The notes below the pieces were generated by a model. The model ran no database searches. It was not told the DNA's origin and saw only the letters and a list, made by a program, of their open reading frames with translations. This document shows, piece after piece, positions 34,853 through 46,213 of a stretch of 64,000 bases of DNA; position 1 is the first letter of the stretch, and each line of letters starts with the position of its first letter. The DNA lies in the NCBI GenBank assembly GCA_030762935.1, contig CM060900.1, positions 400,181,132-400,245,131 on the forward strand, given 5' to 3'. A program made the translations under genes and the position numbers. Origin of the DNA: Hymenopus coronatus. Taxonomy: Eukaryota > Arthropoda > Insecta > Mantodea > Hymenopodidae.

Positions 34853-36139
34853 TGAGCACAGATCAAAAAGTAACTCACAGTAGTAGTTTTTTTCTGCCTT
34901 GGTATTGCAGCTGGAATGTTGCAATTTCACACAGATATAGTTTGAAGTTTTCACTACAAAGAGTATTTTTTGTTTCTTATGCAGCTCTAGTGTGAGAAGC
35001 ATGAAGTACGCAACAATGATGGCATGCATGCTACTTGTCCACGTTTGAAGAGCAGAGAGGTGTGGTCCGATATTTGTGGGCCAAAGGGCATAAACTGAGT
35101 GAAATTCACAGGGACATATGTGGCATGTATGGGATGATTGTATACACCGTAGCAATGTCTCCAGGTAGTGTGCATTCTGTGAAGACTGTTGTGTAAACTT
35201 TGTTATTTGCCATGCTCCTGGAGGCCGGTAACAGCAGGAACTCCACAGAATGTCAGAGGCATTGAGGTGGCCATTTTGAATGACTGGCATGTGCAACTTA
35301 TCACAACAGCCAACATTTCCTGTGGTGCAGTGTACAATATTGTTCATGACACATTAAAATTTCATAAAGTTAGTGCTCGCTGAGTGACTAAGAACCTGAC
35401 AGACAACCACAAGGGTCAGCGAATGACAAGCTTGAGTCACTTAACACGGCATACTGTAGAAAGGCATGACTTTCTGAAAGGAATCGTCACTGGTAATGAG
35501 CCATGGGCATACCACTACACACTCGAAACAAAGCAGCGAGTATGGAGCAGAAACATGCTATTTCCCTAGTAAAGAAAACAAATTCAGTGACTCAATCTAG
35601 GATAGTGCTTGTGACAGTGTTCTGGGATATGCATAGTGTTTTATTGGTGGACTTTGCTGAACACAGGACCACTGTGAATGCTGCAGCCTACATTAAAACT
35701 TTGGTGAAATTGCATTGTGCCCTTTGTGACAAATGCCACAACATTAATACTGATGATGTTAGAACTTCATGACAATGCTTGCCCCCATTTTGCTGCTGCT
35801 GTTTGCCAGAAAATCACCAAATTTGGTTGGGAGATGATCCAGTATCCACCATACAGTCCAGACCTCTCACTGTGAGACTTTGATCTGTCTAGTCGGCCAA
35901 AACTTTGCGGCTGTTGGGGAAGTGAAATCAGCAGTCTGCAGATTGCTATACTTCAGGGAAACAGACTTCTACAAACAGGCATATTGAAATTGATATCACA
36001 ATGGGACAAGTGTGTTGAGAAAGTTGGTGACTATGTTGAAAAGTAGGTAAAGGGTTTAAGTTCATATTTTATTTTTTTGTTTGTTTATTAAACTTTTTTT
36101 GTACAAAAATTATTGTGTGTTACTTTTGATCTGCCCTTA
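34853..36139 (+). mobile_element. Old mariner-family element in Drp1 intron 2
   Basis: Left end TGAGCACAGATCAAAAAGTA and the complement of the right end TAAGGGCAGATCAAAAGTAA form imperfect inverted repeats. TA lies at 34851-34852 and 36140-36141. At 1287 bp it has the normal mariner length, so it is full length but diverged. Confidence 0.8.
35050..36046 (+). pseudogene. Mariner transposase, heavily degraded
   Basis: EQRGVVRYLWAKGHKLSEIH (about 35050) opens the HTH region. The remainder is split across frames: GNEPWAYHYTLETKQRVWS (about 35495; GDE has become GNE, removing the first catalytic Asp), VTVFWDMHSVLLVDFAEHRT (about 35610), HDNACPHFAAA (about 35768; second Asp kept), YPPYSPDLSL then a stop (about 35850), and WDKCVEKVGDYVEK ending at the TAG 36044-36046. 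It is a different, older lineage than the two near-intact mariners. Confidence 0.8.
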
Positions 36140-36141
36140 TA

Positions 36142-38157
36142 GAAATACTTGCAGAGAAGCAGAACTAACTTTTTTCCCGTTTTTTTTTTTTTTTTAACAC
36201 TCGAGACAGGGAAAGGTAGCAGTATTGTTCACTTTAATGTAGATAGTAGTATGCAGCAATAGTTACACACCAATATTTTATCTCAGAGAGCATGATTTTC
36301 TACAATAAATGTCTTTGCTCAAATCTGTGATATGGTAATATTATTTCAGTTTTTTTGCCTTACATTGACATTTCCCCTTTTTGCTTGCATTTACATCAAG
36401 AGATTCAGAGTCTTCATCAAGGCAGACTCAGCTTTCTCAACTACAGGGAAAAATTTACCAACAGGCTTTTAATAGATTGCCAATCTATTTTACCCATTAG
36501 CCTAAATGTACTATATTGATTGGGAAAACCCATATAACGTAACACTCCAAAATGCTGTAACTTATTTTTAAAACTATGCTATTCTATTTTGCACTATCTT
36601 TAAGAACTCTATTAACTGCAAATAATTATTTTTTAAAATACAACAAAATGCACTTAACCTATTCCAAATTCACTTATGTGAACTAAATTAATGCAATACA
36701 TCCTAGACACTTTTTTGGGGAGCATACAAATGATGCATCAGTTAAGTTTTTCCTTCATCAGAACATGTCCTTCATACCTCTTAGGTTTAGTGTTTAGCCA
36801 AATCTTTTGAGAAAGTCAAAACTTCAAAAAAATAACCAAGAATAAATCTAAACCTAATAACCAGACATCTCACAGTATTTTTTGCATTTATATGCACCAA
36901 TTGGTAATTGTTTATTACTCTAGCTTCAATTTTTATACCAGAACTATAAAATGTGAAGCTACAGTAATAAAACAAGAAAATTTTGGTGTAAAAAGTGAAG
37001 CTAAACTATTAAAAAAATTGTAATCTGTGTATATGTATCAAACAAGTTCACTGTGTTTCCCAAAAAAAGATTTTTAAATTGTTTGATAGTATCTCTACTT
37101 GGAAATGAAATATCAGTAAATGTCTCTTGAAATTGTCTAAACATCTGTATGGTGTGGTTTTTATTTTTGTATTGTACTTAAACATTCTTTGTTAAAGTAT
37201 GAATTCTTTGGTAGGCATTTCAGTAGACTAATAACAAGACGAGCATCAACAATAATAAAAATATGTAAAGCACAGATGTTCAAATGCTCTTTTCAGTTTT
37301 GTGGTGCGCATTGAACAAACTCTTAATCTTTATGGCATGAACAGAAGGGAGCAACTGACAGATGACAATAATGATAAAGCATTGCCTTGAACAGGTCATT
37401 CACCACCAATGTGCTGGCAGAACATACTATGGTCGTTGCTGTACAAGTGGTTTCATAAAACAACTGCTCTGTATTTCATTGTATACATGTCTCAATTGGT
37501 TTAATCTTTATTTTGTTTGTGTACCTTCAAAGTTCATAAAGAAAATGCTTAGAGTTAATATGTCGTCAGGAAAGCTTCAGCTCTTACTTTAAGAAAACAG
37601 TTGCTTCTTTTTTTTTTGGGGGGGGGGCAATCAAGAATTATGTTTTAGCACTGTCTTAAGTTCCATTTCTGCCTTTCACTAAGCATGGGCACCAGTCAGT
37701 AAAGTTTCAGTTTTACATTCATTAATATCAGAAAAAGGTAAGCAATAGTTCCAGCTCAATGAAAGCACTATAACAAACATATTCTTAGCAAAAGAAAGAA
37801 CATCTTGGTAAAAGAACACTTTTTTTTGAATGGTGCATTTAAAGCTTAAAGCTATGTTAACATTGTGTTAGTATATAAGGGATGGTTATAATTAATAAAG
37901 GGACAGTTTCAGTGTGTCACAGACTATAATGATAGTAGAATTCTGAAACCAAATAGATATGCTAGCTAAGCAATTACACTTGCAAATTATGCAACGACAA
38001 AAAGTACATGTAATTAGTTCCAAATCTTGCAACCAGTGAAAATATTGCACCATATTACATTCATTACATAGCATGTATGCAGGAATAAAGCAGAAAAGAA
38101 CAAACTTGTGAAAACAGCAATTTTGATGTGATGTTATTGTTAATGCATCTTTCTCAG
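36142..38157. other. Intron 2, distal part, nothing recognised
   Basis: AT-rich with homopolymer runs (36180, 37608). No coding or repeat pattern that I can name. Confidence 0.45.
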
Positions 38158-38258
38158 GTACTGATGCAATTGATGTGCTTTGTGGACGTGTAATTCCAGT
38201 GCAGCTAGGTATAATCGGAGTTGTCAACAGGTCACAGCAGGATATTATTGAAAATAAG
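38158..38258 (+). CDS. Drp1: Drp1, exon with G5 region
   Basis: After TTCTCAG the exon finishes the split Gly codon and reads [20 protein letters not shown] and [13 protein letters not shown]. The VNRSQ block is the G5-like loop of dynamin-family GTPases that contacts the base. LCGRVIPV is the insect form of the segment (vertebrates have LMGRVIPV), supporting an insect host. It ends on a codon boundary before GTATAAG and is separated from the next exon by an 85-nt intron, by far the shortest in the gene. Confidence 0.95.
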
Positions 38259-38343
38259 GTATAAGTTTCATTTTGCTACATACTGTTTTTTCTAATACCT
38301 TTCTTCTTTTCATTGATTCTAATTCTTTATTATATCTTTTTAG

Positions 38344-38490
38344 TCTATTGCAGATGCCCTTAAAGATGAGGAAGCTTTTCTTCAGAGAAAGTATCCTACA
38401 ATTGCGAGCAGAAATGGAATACCCTTTCTTGCCAAAACCCTTAATATAATATTGATGTGCCACATACGTGAATGCTTGCCAGATTTAAAG
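38344..38490 (+). CDS. Drp1: Drp1, end of GTPase domain / bundle-signalling element exon
   Basis: Forty-nine codons between TTTTTAG and GTAACA: SIADALKDEEAFLQRKYPTI, ASRNGIPFLAKTLNIILMCH, IRECLPDLK. This is the helix pair linking the GTPase core to the stalk. Drp1 proteins normally have KTLNRLLMHHIRDCLP here; this copy has KTLNIILMCHIRECLP, so an Arg and a His that are otherwise conserved are replaced by Ile and Cys. Frame and splice sites are intact. Confidence 0.95.
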
Positions 38491-38621
38491 GTAACATTGA
38501 GTAACATTGCTCTAATTTAATTTTTTTAAAGTATCATATAGAGTTAGACTTAGTGACAGAAATCAGTAAATGTTATTCTTGCTTATCTTTTGAAGTTTTG
38601 ACTTTCTCAAAAGCTTTTGTA

Positions 38622-39070
38622 ATCTGTGGACAAAAAAATGAGTCATGTCTAGAATGCCAAATTCATGTCATACACAGCACAACACCTTATGTACACCATC
38701 CGTGATACAGTTGTGTAGTGGCAGCAATAAGTTGTCACAAGTTCTAAATCTTTAACAGTACTAACCAATGTGATCAATGATCATAATCAAATACATAAGC
38801 TTCTTCAACAACAACAAACTATCGATATTAACTAAAAATATTAATGAGACAAAACATGATGCAATTTGTATTGTACAGCATTACTAAACCTGCCACCTTC
38901 CATGTATCTTCACAATAGTGCTGTGGCAAAACTTCAGTTACTCCTCTGATGAGGGTTGTAGGTTTGCTTCTTGCATATAGCAAACATTTGTATTTCCTTC
39001 TTTTAATGATGTCGAATCAACACATAGCAGTATTTATTTGAAATATAGTTATTGCCTAATTTCAGAAGAA
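38622..39070 (+). mobile_element. Tc1-like element end fragment
   Basis: From CTGTGGACAAAAAAATGAGT (38624) to about 39070 the sequence follows the reverse complement of 18708-18260, including CCTTATGTACACCATCCGTG, ATACAGTTGTGTAGTGGCAG, TAACTAAAAATATTAATGAG and ACTCCTCTGATGAGGGTTGT. It is the transposase-start end of the same Tc1 family, without the ORF. TA precedes it at 38620-38621; the other border is a break. Confidence 0.75.
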
Positions 39071-40329
39071 CCATATTTTATAGAATTTTGTATGAAATTA
39101 GATTTGAATTTGTCAAAAGATGCCAAAAGGTGGTGTAATTGACAGGGAGGATAGTATCTTTGCTCGCTGAAAGAAATTATATGTGCACCCCCTAATTTTG
39201 TTGTTAATATTATTATCACCTTTAAGCAATATAAGAATATGCTGGTCACCGTTAAGTTGTCATAATAAGGGTTCTGTTTTTGCATTACATATTGTGTGTA
39301 TACTCCATGTCTTGAAAGTATGACAGTAGATCTGGCATGAATGGTAGAAGGCTACATTATATTGGTGCACTGATCACCTGAGTAGTTTTGGCATGGATCA
39401 ACTTAAGAATGAACAGAAATATATGTCTCATTCAACTAGTGAGAAATTTCAGTAGGTGTCATACTATGCAAGTGAAGAAAATGAATGATTGCTCACTGTG
39501 CTTGTAATGAGAGTGTCATTTTAAGAAGTGTGAAAAACACTGCTTATGCAGCCACCAGAATTCTGTGCACTATATGGTAATATCAGTTATGCATTCACAA
39601 AGCATGCCAACACACAGAGTACTTGCTCCCAGTTCTGAGAAAAATAAATTGAGAACCTTAGAAATTGAATTAACCTTATAGATGAAAAAAAAAAGTGAGA
39701 TTTCCTTACGTCCATTTTTACAGATGGTATGCACTAATTGGTCAATATAATTAAGCCAAAAAAAGAAATTAAGTCCATATTGCTAAGATGTCACCCATAC
39801 CATAATTAAACACTCACTGTTTTTAGGTGTGTATCAAATAAACAGAAAATCACAGTGGTCTCATATACTAACTTTAACATAAACTAGAAAGTAAGTGACC
39901 TTCACTAAAGATCGTTTTAATCTGTAATGATTTTATGGGTGTCTAATAGGCAATGGCTAGGGACAGGAAAATTTTGTTTTATTTTTTAGAGCATTTTGGT
40001 CATATTTTTTTTATAGTTTATGGTGTTATTTTTCAGTAGGTTTTAGTACAATAAAGTTTAATTTGGAGACACTTTTGTGATGAATAATTTTAAAAGCTTG
40101 GTTATAAGTGAAAATTATTTAATATATAAGTTAGTTTAAATACAAACACTTCATGTCTCAAGTCATGAAAGCAGGCGCGTTTTGTTTACATAACTATACA
40201 AACTATCAAGAATTGTGATGCGGTTTTACTTGCATGTTAATTGCATTTCTATCAGTCACTACAAAATGATTCTTCACAGCATATTTACCAAGTGGATCAC
40301 TAAGTCACACTTCAATGATAGCATAGTGA
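39071..40329. other. Intron 4, nothing recognised
   Basis: AT-rich sequence without coding or repeat signal that I can name. Confidence 0.4.
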
Positions 40330-40480
40330 TGAGCTCCAATTTTTTTCGCTTGGATTGTGTATTCAGTCAGAATCTCAGTTTACTGTGAAAATAGTTGTTC
40401 ACTATCTACATTGGAACATGGAATCCATTATGCTTGTAGAGCTGCAGCTGCAAATTCAGGGTTATCTAATTTCATTGTCT
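40330..40480 (-). pseudogene. Possible hAT C-terminal dimerisation-domain remnant
   Basis: The complement reads FAAAALQA, a stop, then WIPCSNVDSEQLFSQ, a stop, and EILTEYT. PxSNxDSERLFS followed by ILTEKR is the C-terminal block of many hAT transposases. Only this block is convincing; sequence up to about 41180 may belong to the same element but cannot be followed. Confidence 0.4.
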
Positions 40481-41390
40481 GTAAGCATTTTACAATGTCA
40501 ACCTTCTCAATTGAAAGTTTTAACTTGACTGTATCTTGCAGCTATCTGATGCTTTCAGAATTGTGACTGCACTGAGTGATTTCATTATACAAGCAGTATT
40601 TGACTCAGTCTTCACAAGACCTTCATTTTCAGCATTTACCACAATGTTTTTAGGATTAAAATATTTGCTCAGCATTGTGAACACTGTGATGCATCAGAAC
40701 TTAAAAGTTCTGAGAGTTTATTTTGAAGGTATAAGCCTAGTCACATAAGAAACTGCTTAACTTCTGCTTGAAGCAGCTGGTTGCCAACACTTTCTAAAAG
40801 TTAACTTATTCAAAAATACCCTGACTGATCAATTTGAAACTATGCTCCTAGTTGTTTAACCTTGAGTATAAATCATGGGCAGTAGGGAACTTGGATCCTT
40901 CAAGTTGCCATGCAAATACTGTGAGGTCAGGAGCACATTCCTTAACAAAGACTGCTTCAACTTTAACAGTGTTAAAGTCAAAAGCCTTAAGCTTAATCAT
41001 TAAACTTAAAAGAAAAACCTCAAATACTTAAAACTCAGTAGAAGAATTGCAAATCATGTTTTACAAAAATGTTCATTGGAACTAGTTCAAAATACATTAA
41101 CAACATATCGCTAAATATGGAGCAACACTGAAAAGTGCAGTGAGGAAATTGGTAACAATGTTACCTATGTTGGTAAATAGCCAGCCAACTGTTGAATACG
41201 TATCATATTTATTCAAATACAGGATGACCTCAAATGTAAGATGATCTCCATTTTTCAGAACGGTTTTGAAATTAGGAATATCAATATAAAAAAAAAGAAA
41301 ACTTAATTTTTAAATTAAATTTAAAGTTTTGCAATATTTTTTGTACAAACAAAGGGACACTTTTTTTTTTTTAATATTTTACTTTGTATT

Positions 41391-41900
41391 TGGGTGGAAA
41401 TTCAGTGGAGGGTAGGAGAGAGGGAGAGGGGAGAATGGAAATTATATACCAGTACCTATGTATGCGATCAGAGGTGATGGTAACGGTAGCAGCAGCACAA
41501 CTTTTAACAATGTAATTGCTAAGATTTTCTATATAGAAACATACCTAATATAACAAACCATTGTAAAAAATTACCTAAATTAATAATTTGAATTTGCATG
41601 GAAATTCACATTTTGGGGGCACGAGAGATGGAGAGGGGAATACAGATATGTATGGTATGTGTGCAGTGGGAGAATGTGACAACAGTGGTGGCAGCGTATC
41701 TGTTATGATGATGGATACAATTTTCTATTTAGTCAACATACCAAATATTGTTGTAAAAGAAATCTAATTCAAATTTGCACAGAAACTTGCATCGTGAGCA
41801 GGAGCGAGATGGAGAAGAATGAAAATGTACCACTATGTCTGAGCACAGCAGTCTACTATATTAACACCAAACTTGAATCCTTGACGTTGGTAAACATGTT
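41391..41900 (+). repeat. Imperfect tandem repeat, ~190-bp period, 2.5 copies
   Basis: Blocks at 41391, 41596 and 41782 each start with a GGAAATTCA/GAAACTTGCA-like word followed by a GAGAGGGAGAGG/GAGATGGAGAGG purine run. Then come a TACC/TATG word, a GGTGG-AGCAG word, and TTTTCTAT-TAG-AACATACC-AATAT (41525 and 41725). The copies are diverged by indels. Confidence 0.6.
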
Positions 41901-44561
41901 TAAAAATTTTGTCGCTTTTTTTATCTGGATAAATGTTATATTGGAAAATTGTGTAAAGTACAGTATTTCACATAAAAAACAAAATTTTGTGTTATTTTGC
42001 AATTTAAAATAGGCAAATTCCACTGTTCTCAGATGTCCAAAATATATTCCCATTATATTTTCATGATTTTAATGTTTTCTAATCTTTACATTTAAACAAA
42101 ATTTTCCCATATCTAGCAATGGCTTACCTCCCAGCAAAAGTATTCCTTAAAGGTGTCATTTTGGGGGTTATCTGGGCTTCATGGTGCAGTTATGGTTGTT
42201 AGTAAACACATTTGCTTTGGCTTTAGAGACTAGGCCTTACGTGCCTTGAAGAAAGAGGTATATATGTTGATCTTGGCTGTCGCAAGAGCATTTTAGTCAT
42301 CTGGCACATGTCTCCCTTCTCAAGTTTCATGTTGGTTATTGTTTCCTCTCACACTTGTACCTTGTGCTCGCATAGATGGAGGCAGACCCTATGGTGAAGT
42401 GATCAGACTATCTCAGTGACTCAGATGCTCTAGATCAGCTCTGTCCAACGCAGCACCTGCAGGTGCCATTGCACCCAAAATGTGATTTACTGGTGCCCTT
42501 CATGAGCAAAATTTTTATTCTAAGAAATTTTAATTTTAAATCAAATTTCAGGACAAAATTATTTCCTTCCGAACATCTTCCTAATATACACACCCATGAC
42601 CATGAAACTTGTTTTTGTACACTCAAAGCAGTGCTCATTATTTCCCTCCACAAATAGTAGACCTCAATTGTTGGCAATTGGAGATTAATCCTAACAAAGC
42701 TTTATTACAAACAGTAACTTCATCTCTTTTAACATTGCTGTTTGTAGTAATTGTGAGTAAAGGGATTGGTTTGTTTATGGTTATACTGATAGTGAACAAA
42801 GGAGTCAGGTTTTGAAACAAACATTCAGTATAGCTTGAGAGATTGTGATTGTAGGTTCAATTATGTGTCTTGCATTAGGTGTCTTAATATAATATGGCTA
42901 AGAAATAAAAAGCTTATAATTTTAACAGTGATTGGGAGGAACAGAACTGCTTTGTGGAATTCAGAGGAGAATGTGTGTGTTTGTTATATAACTAATGTGT
43001 CTGTTCCCAATAAAAGTAATGTTGAATGTCATTTTTTGAAAAATCACACAAACACTAATAGTGAATTTCCTGTTAATTCAGAATTATTAAAACACAAAGT
43101 TAGATACTTAAATGTAAATTAGCATTACAGCAATGTGTATTTGCAAAGCCAGTTCAGCAAAATAGTAATGTGATAATGGCCTCTTATAAAGTCTGTTATG
43201 CTTTAGCGAAAAGGAAAAAAACCTTTCAGTTTATGGGGAAGTAATTAAAGAAGCCATGATCAGTGCCACAGAATCTGTTCGATGGTCACAAAGATAAATC
43301 TGCATTTATGTCTTTTATTAAAGGACTTCAACTGTCTAACCAAACTGTTGTTAGATGTTTTGTACAGATTTCTAAGAATTTAGAATCTCCATTATATCAG
43401 GACCTGCAATCGAGTGAAAATTTTTCGCTTCAGTTTGATGAAAACAATGATATTGGATAGATGTGTTTATTTATTAGAATGGTATTTCATGACTTCACAG
43501 TGAAAGAGGAATTTGCAAAAGTGCTGCCACTTCATGAACATACTAGGGGAGAAGATATATTTAATACATTCCTTAAATTTGCAAAAAGTACTAACATTCC
43601 ACTCTTTAAACTTTTTGCTATAACAACAGAGGCAGGTTGCTCACCTTCAATGACTGGAAAGGATAATGGGTTTTGTGCTCTTTCTGCTAAAGATGATTCA
43701 TTTCCAAAATTACTTTATCACTGTATTATCCACCAAGAAGCTTTATGTGCAAAGGTTTTGAAGTTTGACTATATCATGAAAATTGTAACTTGTGTAGTAA
43801 ATCACATATCACCGATTGTTCAGAAATCTTTTGAATATAGCAGATTCTGAGCATGATGACATAATTCTTCATGCAGATGTAAGGTGGCTTAGTAGGGGAA
43901 AACTCTATAACAATTCTGCAGTCTTCTGGATGAGATAAGAGATTTTCTGAAATCATCACCCGGCCAATGTTGTCAAGAACATGATGAGATACCATGGCTC
44001 CTTGAATTAGGCTTCATGGAGATATCACCTTAAAATTAAATGAGCTAAATCTTGAATTGCAAGGGAAAAATCACAATATTTGAGCCACGATAAGTATTGT
44101 AAATGCATTTCAGAGGAAACTAAACTTGTTGGATGGACATTTAAAAGGAAATTTTCTATCTTTCTTTGCAACTTTGAAATCAGTTATAGAAATCATAAAC
44201 ATCAGCTAATGTGATGTTCTATCTTTAACCCTGCATCTTGGAAATTGTAATCACAGAATTTGTAACAGGTTTAGCCAGTTTTCAGCACTTGAGCCAGTGA
44301 TTATGTTTATCAATAACCCATTTACTTCAATTGACATTACTGAACTTGGAAGTAGGATATAAGAGATCTTTGGAAATTGTAATCTTGAAGAATTAGAAAT
44401 CAAACTTTTAAATCTTCAAGAAGATACATCTTTGAAACTATGTTCAAGTTCAAGCAATTCCTGGACTCTGGTAGTCAGGAATAAATATCCCATTACTTGT
44501 TATATTAATTTGTTGAGTTGGTTTTTTAACACTATGTCACTTACATTCTTATTATGAGGGA

Positions 44562-45707
44562 CTAGTTTTGGAAGCCTATGCTTCCATTTTCAACCTCACA
44601 GGTCCAACTGCTATTGCTGGTTGCGTTTGCTTGTGTTTTCTTCTCTGGTGGCGAAATGATGAACTTCTTAACTAAGCTGTCTACTGGTGGGATTTCAAAG
44701 TTTACTAGGTGATCTTTGTTTTTCCATATGAGGATGTTTTCCCAAGTTGTGAGTTCTGTGTGTCCTGACATGGTTTTTAGCAATTTTGGATTTGGATCTA
44801 GGTTATGGTGTTCTTTCCAGAAGTGAAATGCTACTGCCGATTTATCTTCTTGTTTCAATTTTAGGTTTCTAAAGTGTTCTTTGGATCTGATTTTTAAACT
44901 TCTTTTTGTTTGTCCTATGTAGAACTTTTCACAATTTGTGCATTTAATTTGATATATTCCTGATCTATTTTCTGGTGGAATTTCATCTTTTATTTTTGAA
45001 TTTAGTAACTTTATGACAGAATATCTGTTTTATTGGAGCCAGGATGATATTTTGTTCTTTGAAGATCTTTTTGAATTTTCTAAATGCTCGGGGGCGGTAA
45101 GTGAATTTTTTGAATGTGTTGATATTGTTTTTTCCTGTTGTTAGGGTAGTTATTTCTTTTATGGTTTTTTTCCACTTTGATTTGTTGAGTTTCTTGTATA
45201 CAAGGTTCTTGCTGTATATCCATTTTGTTCTGCTGTTTGAATTATGGTTTTTAACTCTTTGTTGAATTCAGTTGTGCTCATAGGTACATTTATTAATCTA
45301 TGTGTGAGGCTGTTTATTACTGCATGTTTGTGTGGTAATGGGTTTTAGCTGTCATTTTTAATGTAGTTTTCTGATTGAGTTGGTTTTCTATAGATTCCAC
45401 AGTTTACTTTTGTGCCATTTCTGATGCTTTTTAGGTCTAAGAATGGGAGTTCTCCATTGGTTTCTGTTTCCATGGTGAATTTTATTGTTTTTTCTTGTAT
45501 GTTTAGTAATTTTATGGCATTATCTAAATGTCTGTTTGGCACTACTGCAAATATATCGTCAACATAGTGGTAACATACCTTGAAAATCCATGGGAATGCT
45601 TTCTTCATGTGTGTTTCAAATTTACTCATAAATAAATTTGCCAAAAATGGAGATTTCTCACAATTTGTGAGGGTTGATGTTTTGTTCTTTGAAGATCTTT
45701 TGCCCAT
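44562..45707 (-). pseudogene. Penelope-like RT and GIY-YIG endonuclease (minus copy)
   Basis: From 45707 down: ANLFMSKFETHMKK, FPWIFKVCYHYVDDIFAVVP (YVDD is the RT active site), TIKFTMETETNGELPFLDLK and CGIYRKPTQSENYI. Below 45345 a broken linker continues with HRLINVPMSTTEFN. The endonuclease follows at about 44990-44880: RSGIYQIKCTNCEKFYIGQT then KRSLKIRSKEH, the GIY...CxxC...YIGQT...R pattern of Penelope endonucleases with all key residues. It ends at 44562 after WTCEVENGSIGFQN. The RT fingers and palm N terminus are missing, so the copy is 5'-truncated; the RT-to-endonuclease join has lost frame near 45030. Confidence 0.85.
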
Positions 45708-45787
45708 AGAGAGTCCAATAAACAGGTAGAAACATCACCCTGGCTCCAATAAACAGATTTTCTGTCATAAAGTTACTAAATTCAAAA

Positions 45788-46213
45788 ATGAAAGATGAAA
45801 TTCCACCAGAAAATAGATCAGGAATATATCAAATTAAATGCACAAATTGTGAAAAGTTCTACATAAGACAAACAAAAAGAAGTTTAAAAATCAGATCCAA
45901 AGAACACTTTAGAAACCTAAAATTGAAACAAGAAGATAAATCGGCAGTAGCATTTCACTTCTGGAAAGAAAACCATAACCTAGATCCAAATCCAAAATTG
46001 CTAAAAACCATGTCAGGACACACAGAACTCACAACCTGGGAAAACGTCCTCATATGGAAAAACAAAGATCATCTAATAAACTTTGAAATCCTGCCAGTAG
46101 GCAGCTTAGTTAAGAAGTTCATCATTTTGCCACCAGAGAAGAAAACACAAGTAAATGCAACCAGCAATGGCAGTTGGACCTGTGAGGTTGAAAATGGAAG
46201 CATAGGCTTCTGA
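45788..46213 (+). pseudogene. Penelope-like GIY-YIG endonuclease (inverted second copy)
   Basis: A 141-codon open frame repeats the endonuclease of the minus copy almost residue for residue: ENRSGIYQIKCTNCEKFYI, then RQTKRSLKIRSKEHF, HTELTTWEN and WTCEVENGSIGF. The Gly of the YIG motif is Arg (AGA instead of GGA), so this copy should be catalytically impaired, while the minus copy keeps YIGQT. No RT is attached; it stops at the same C terminus apart from QN. Confidence 0.85.
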
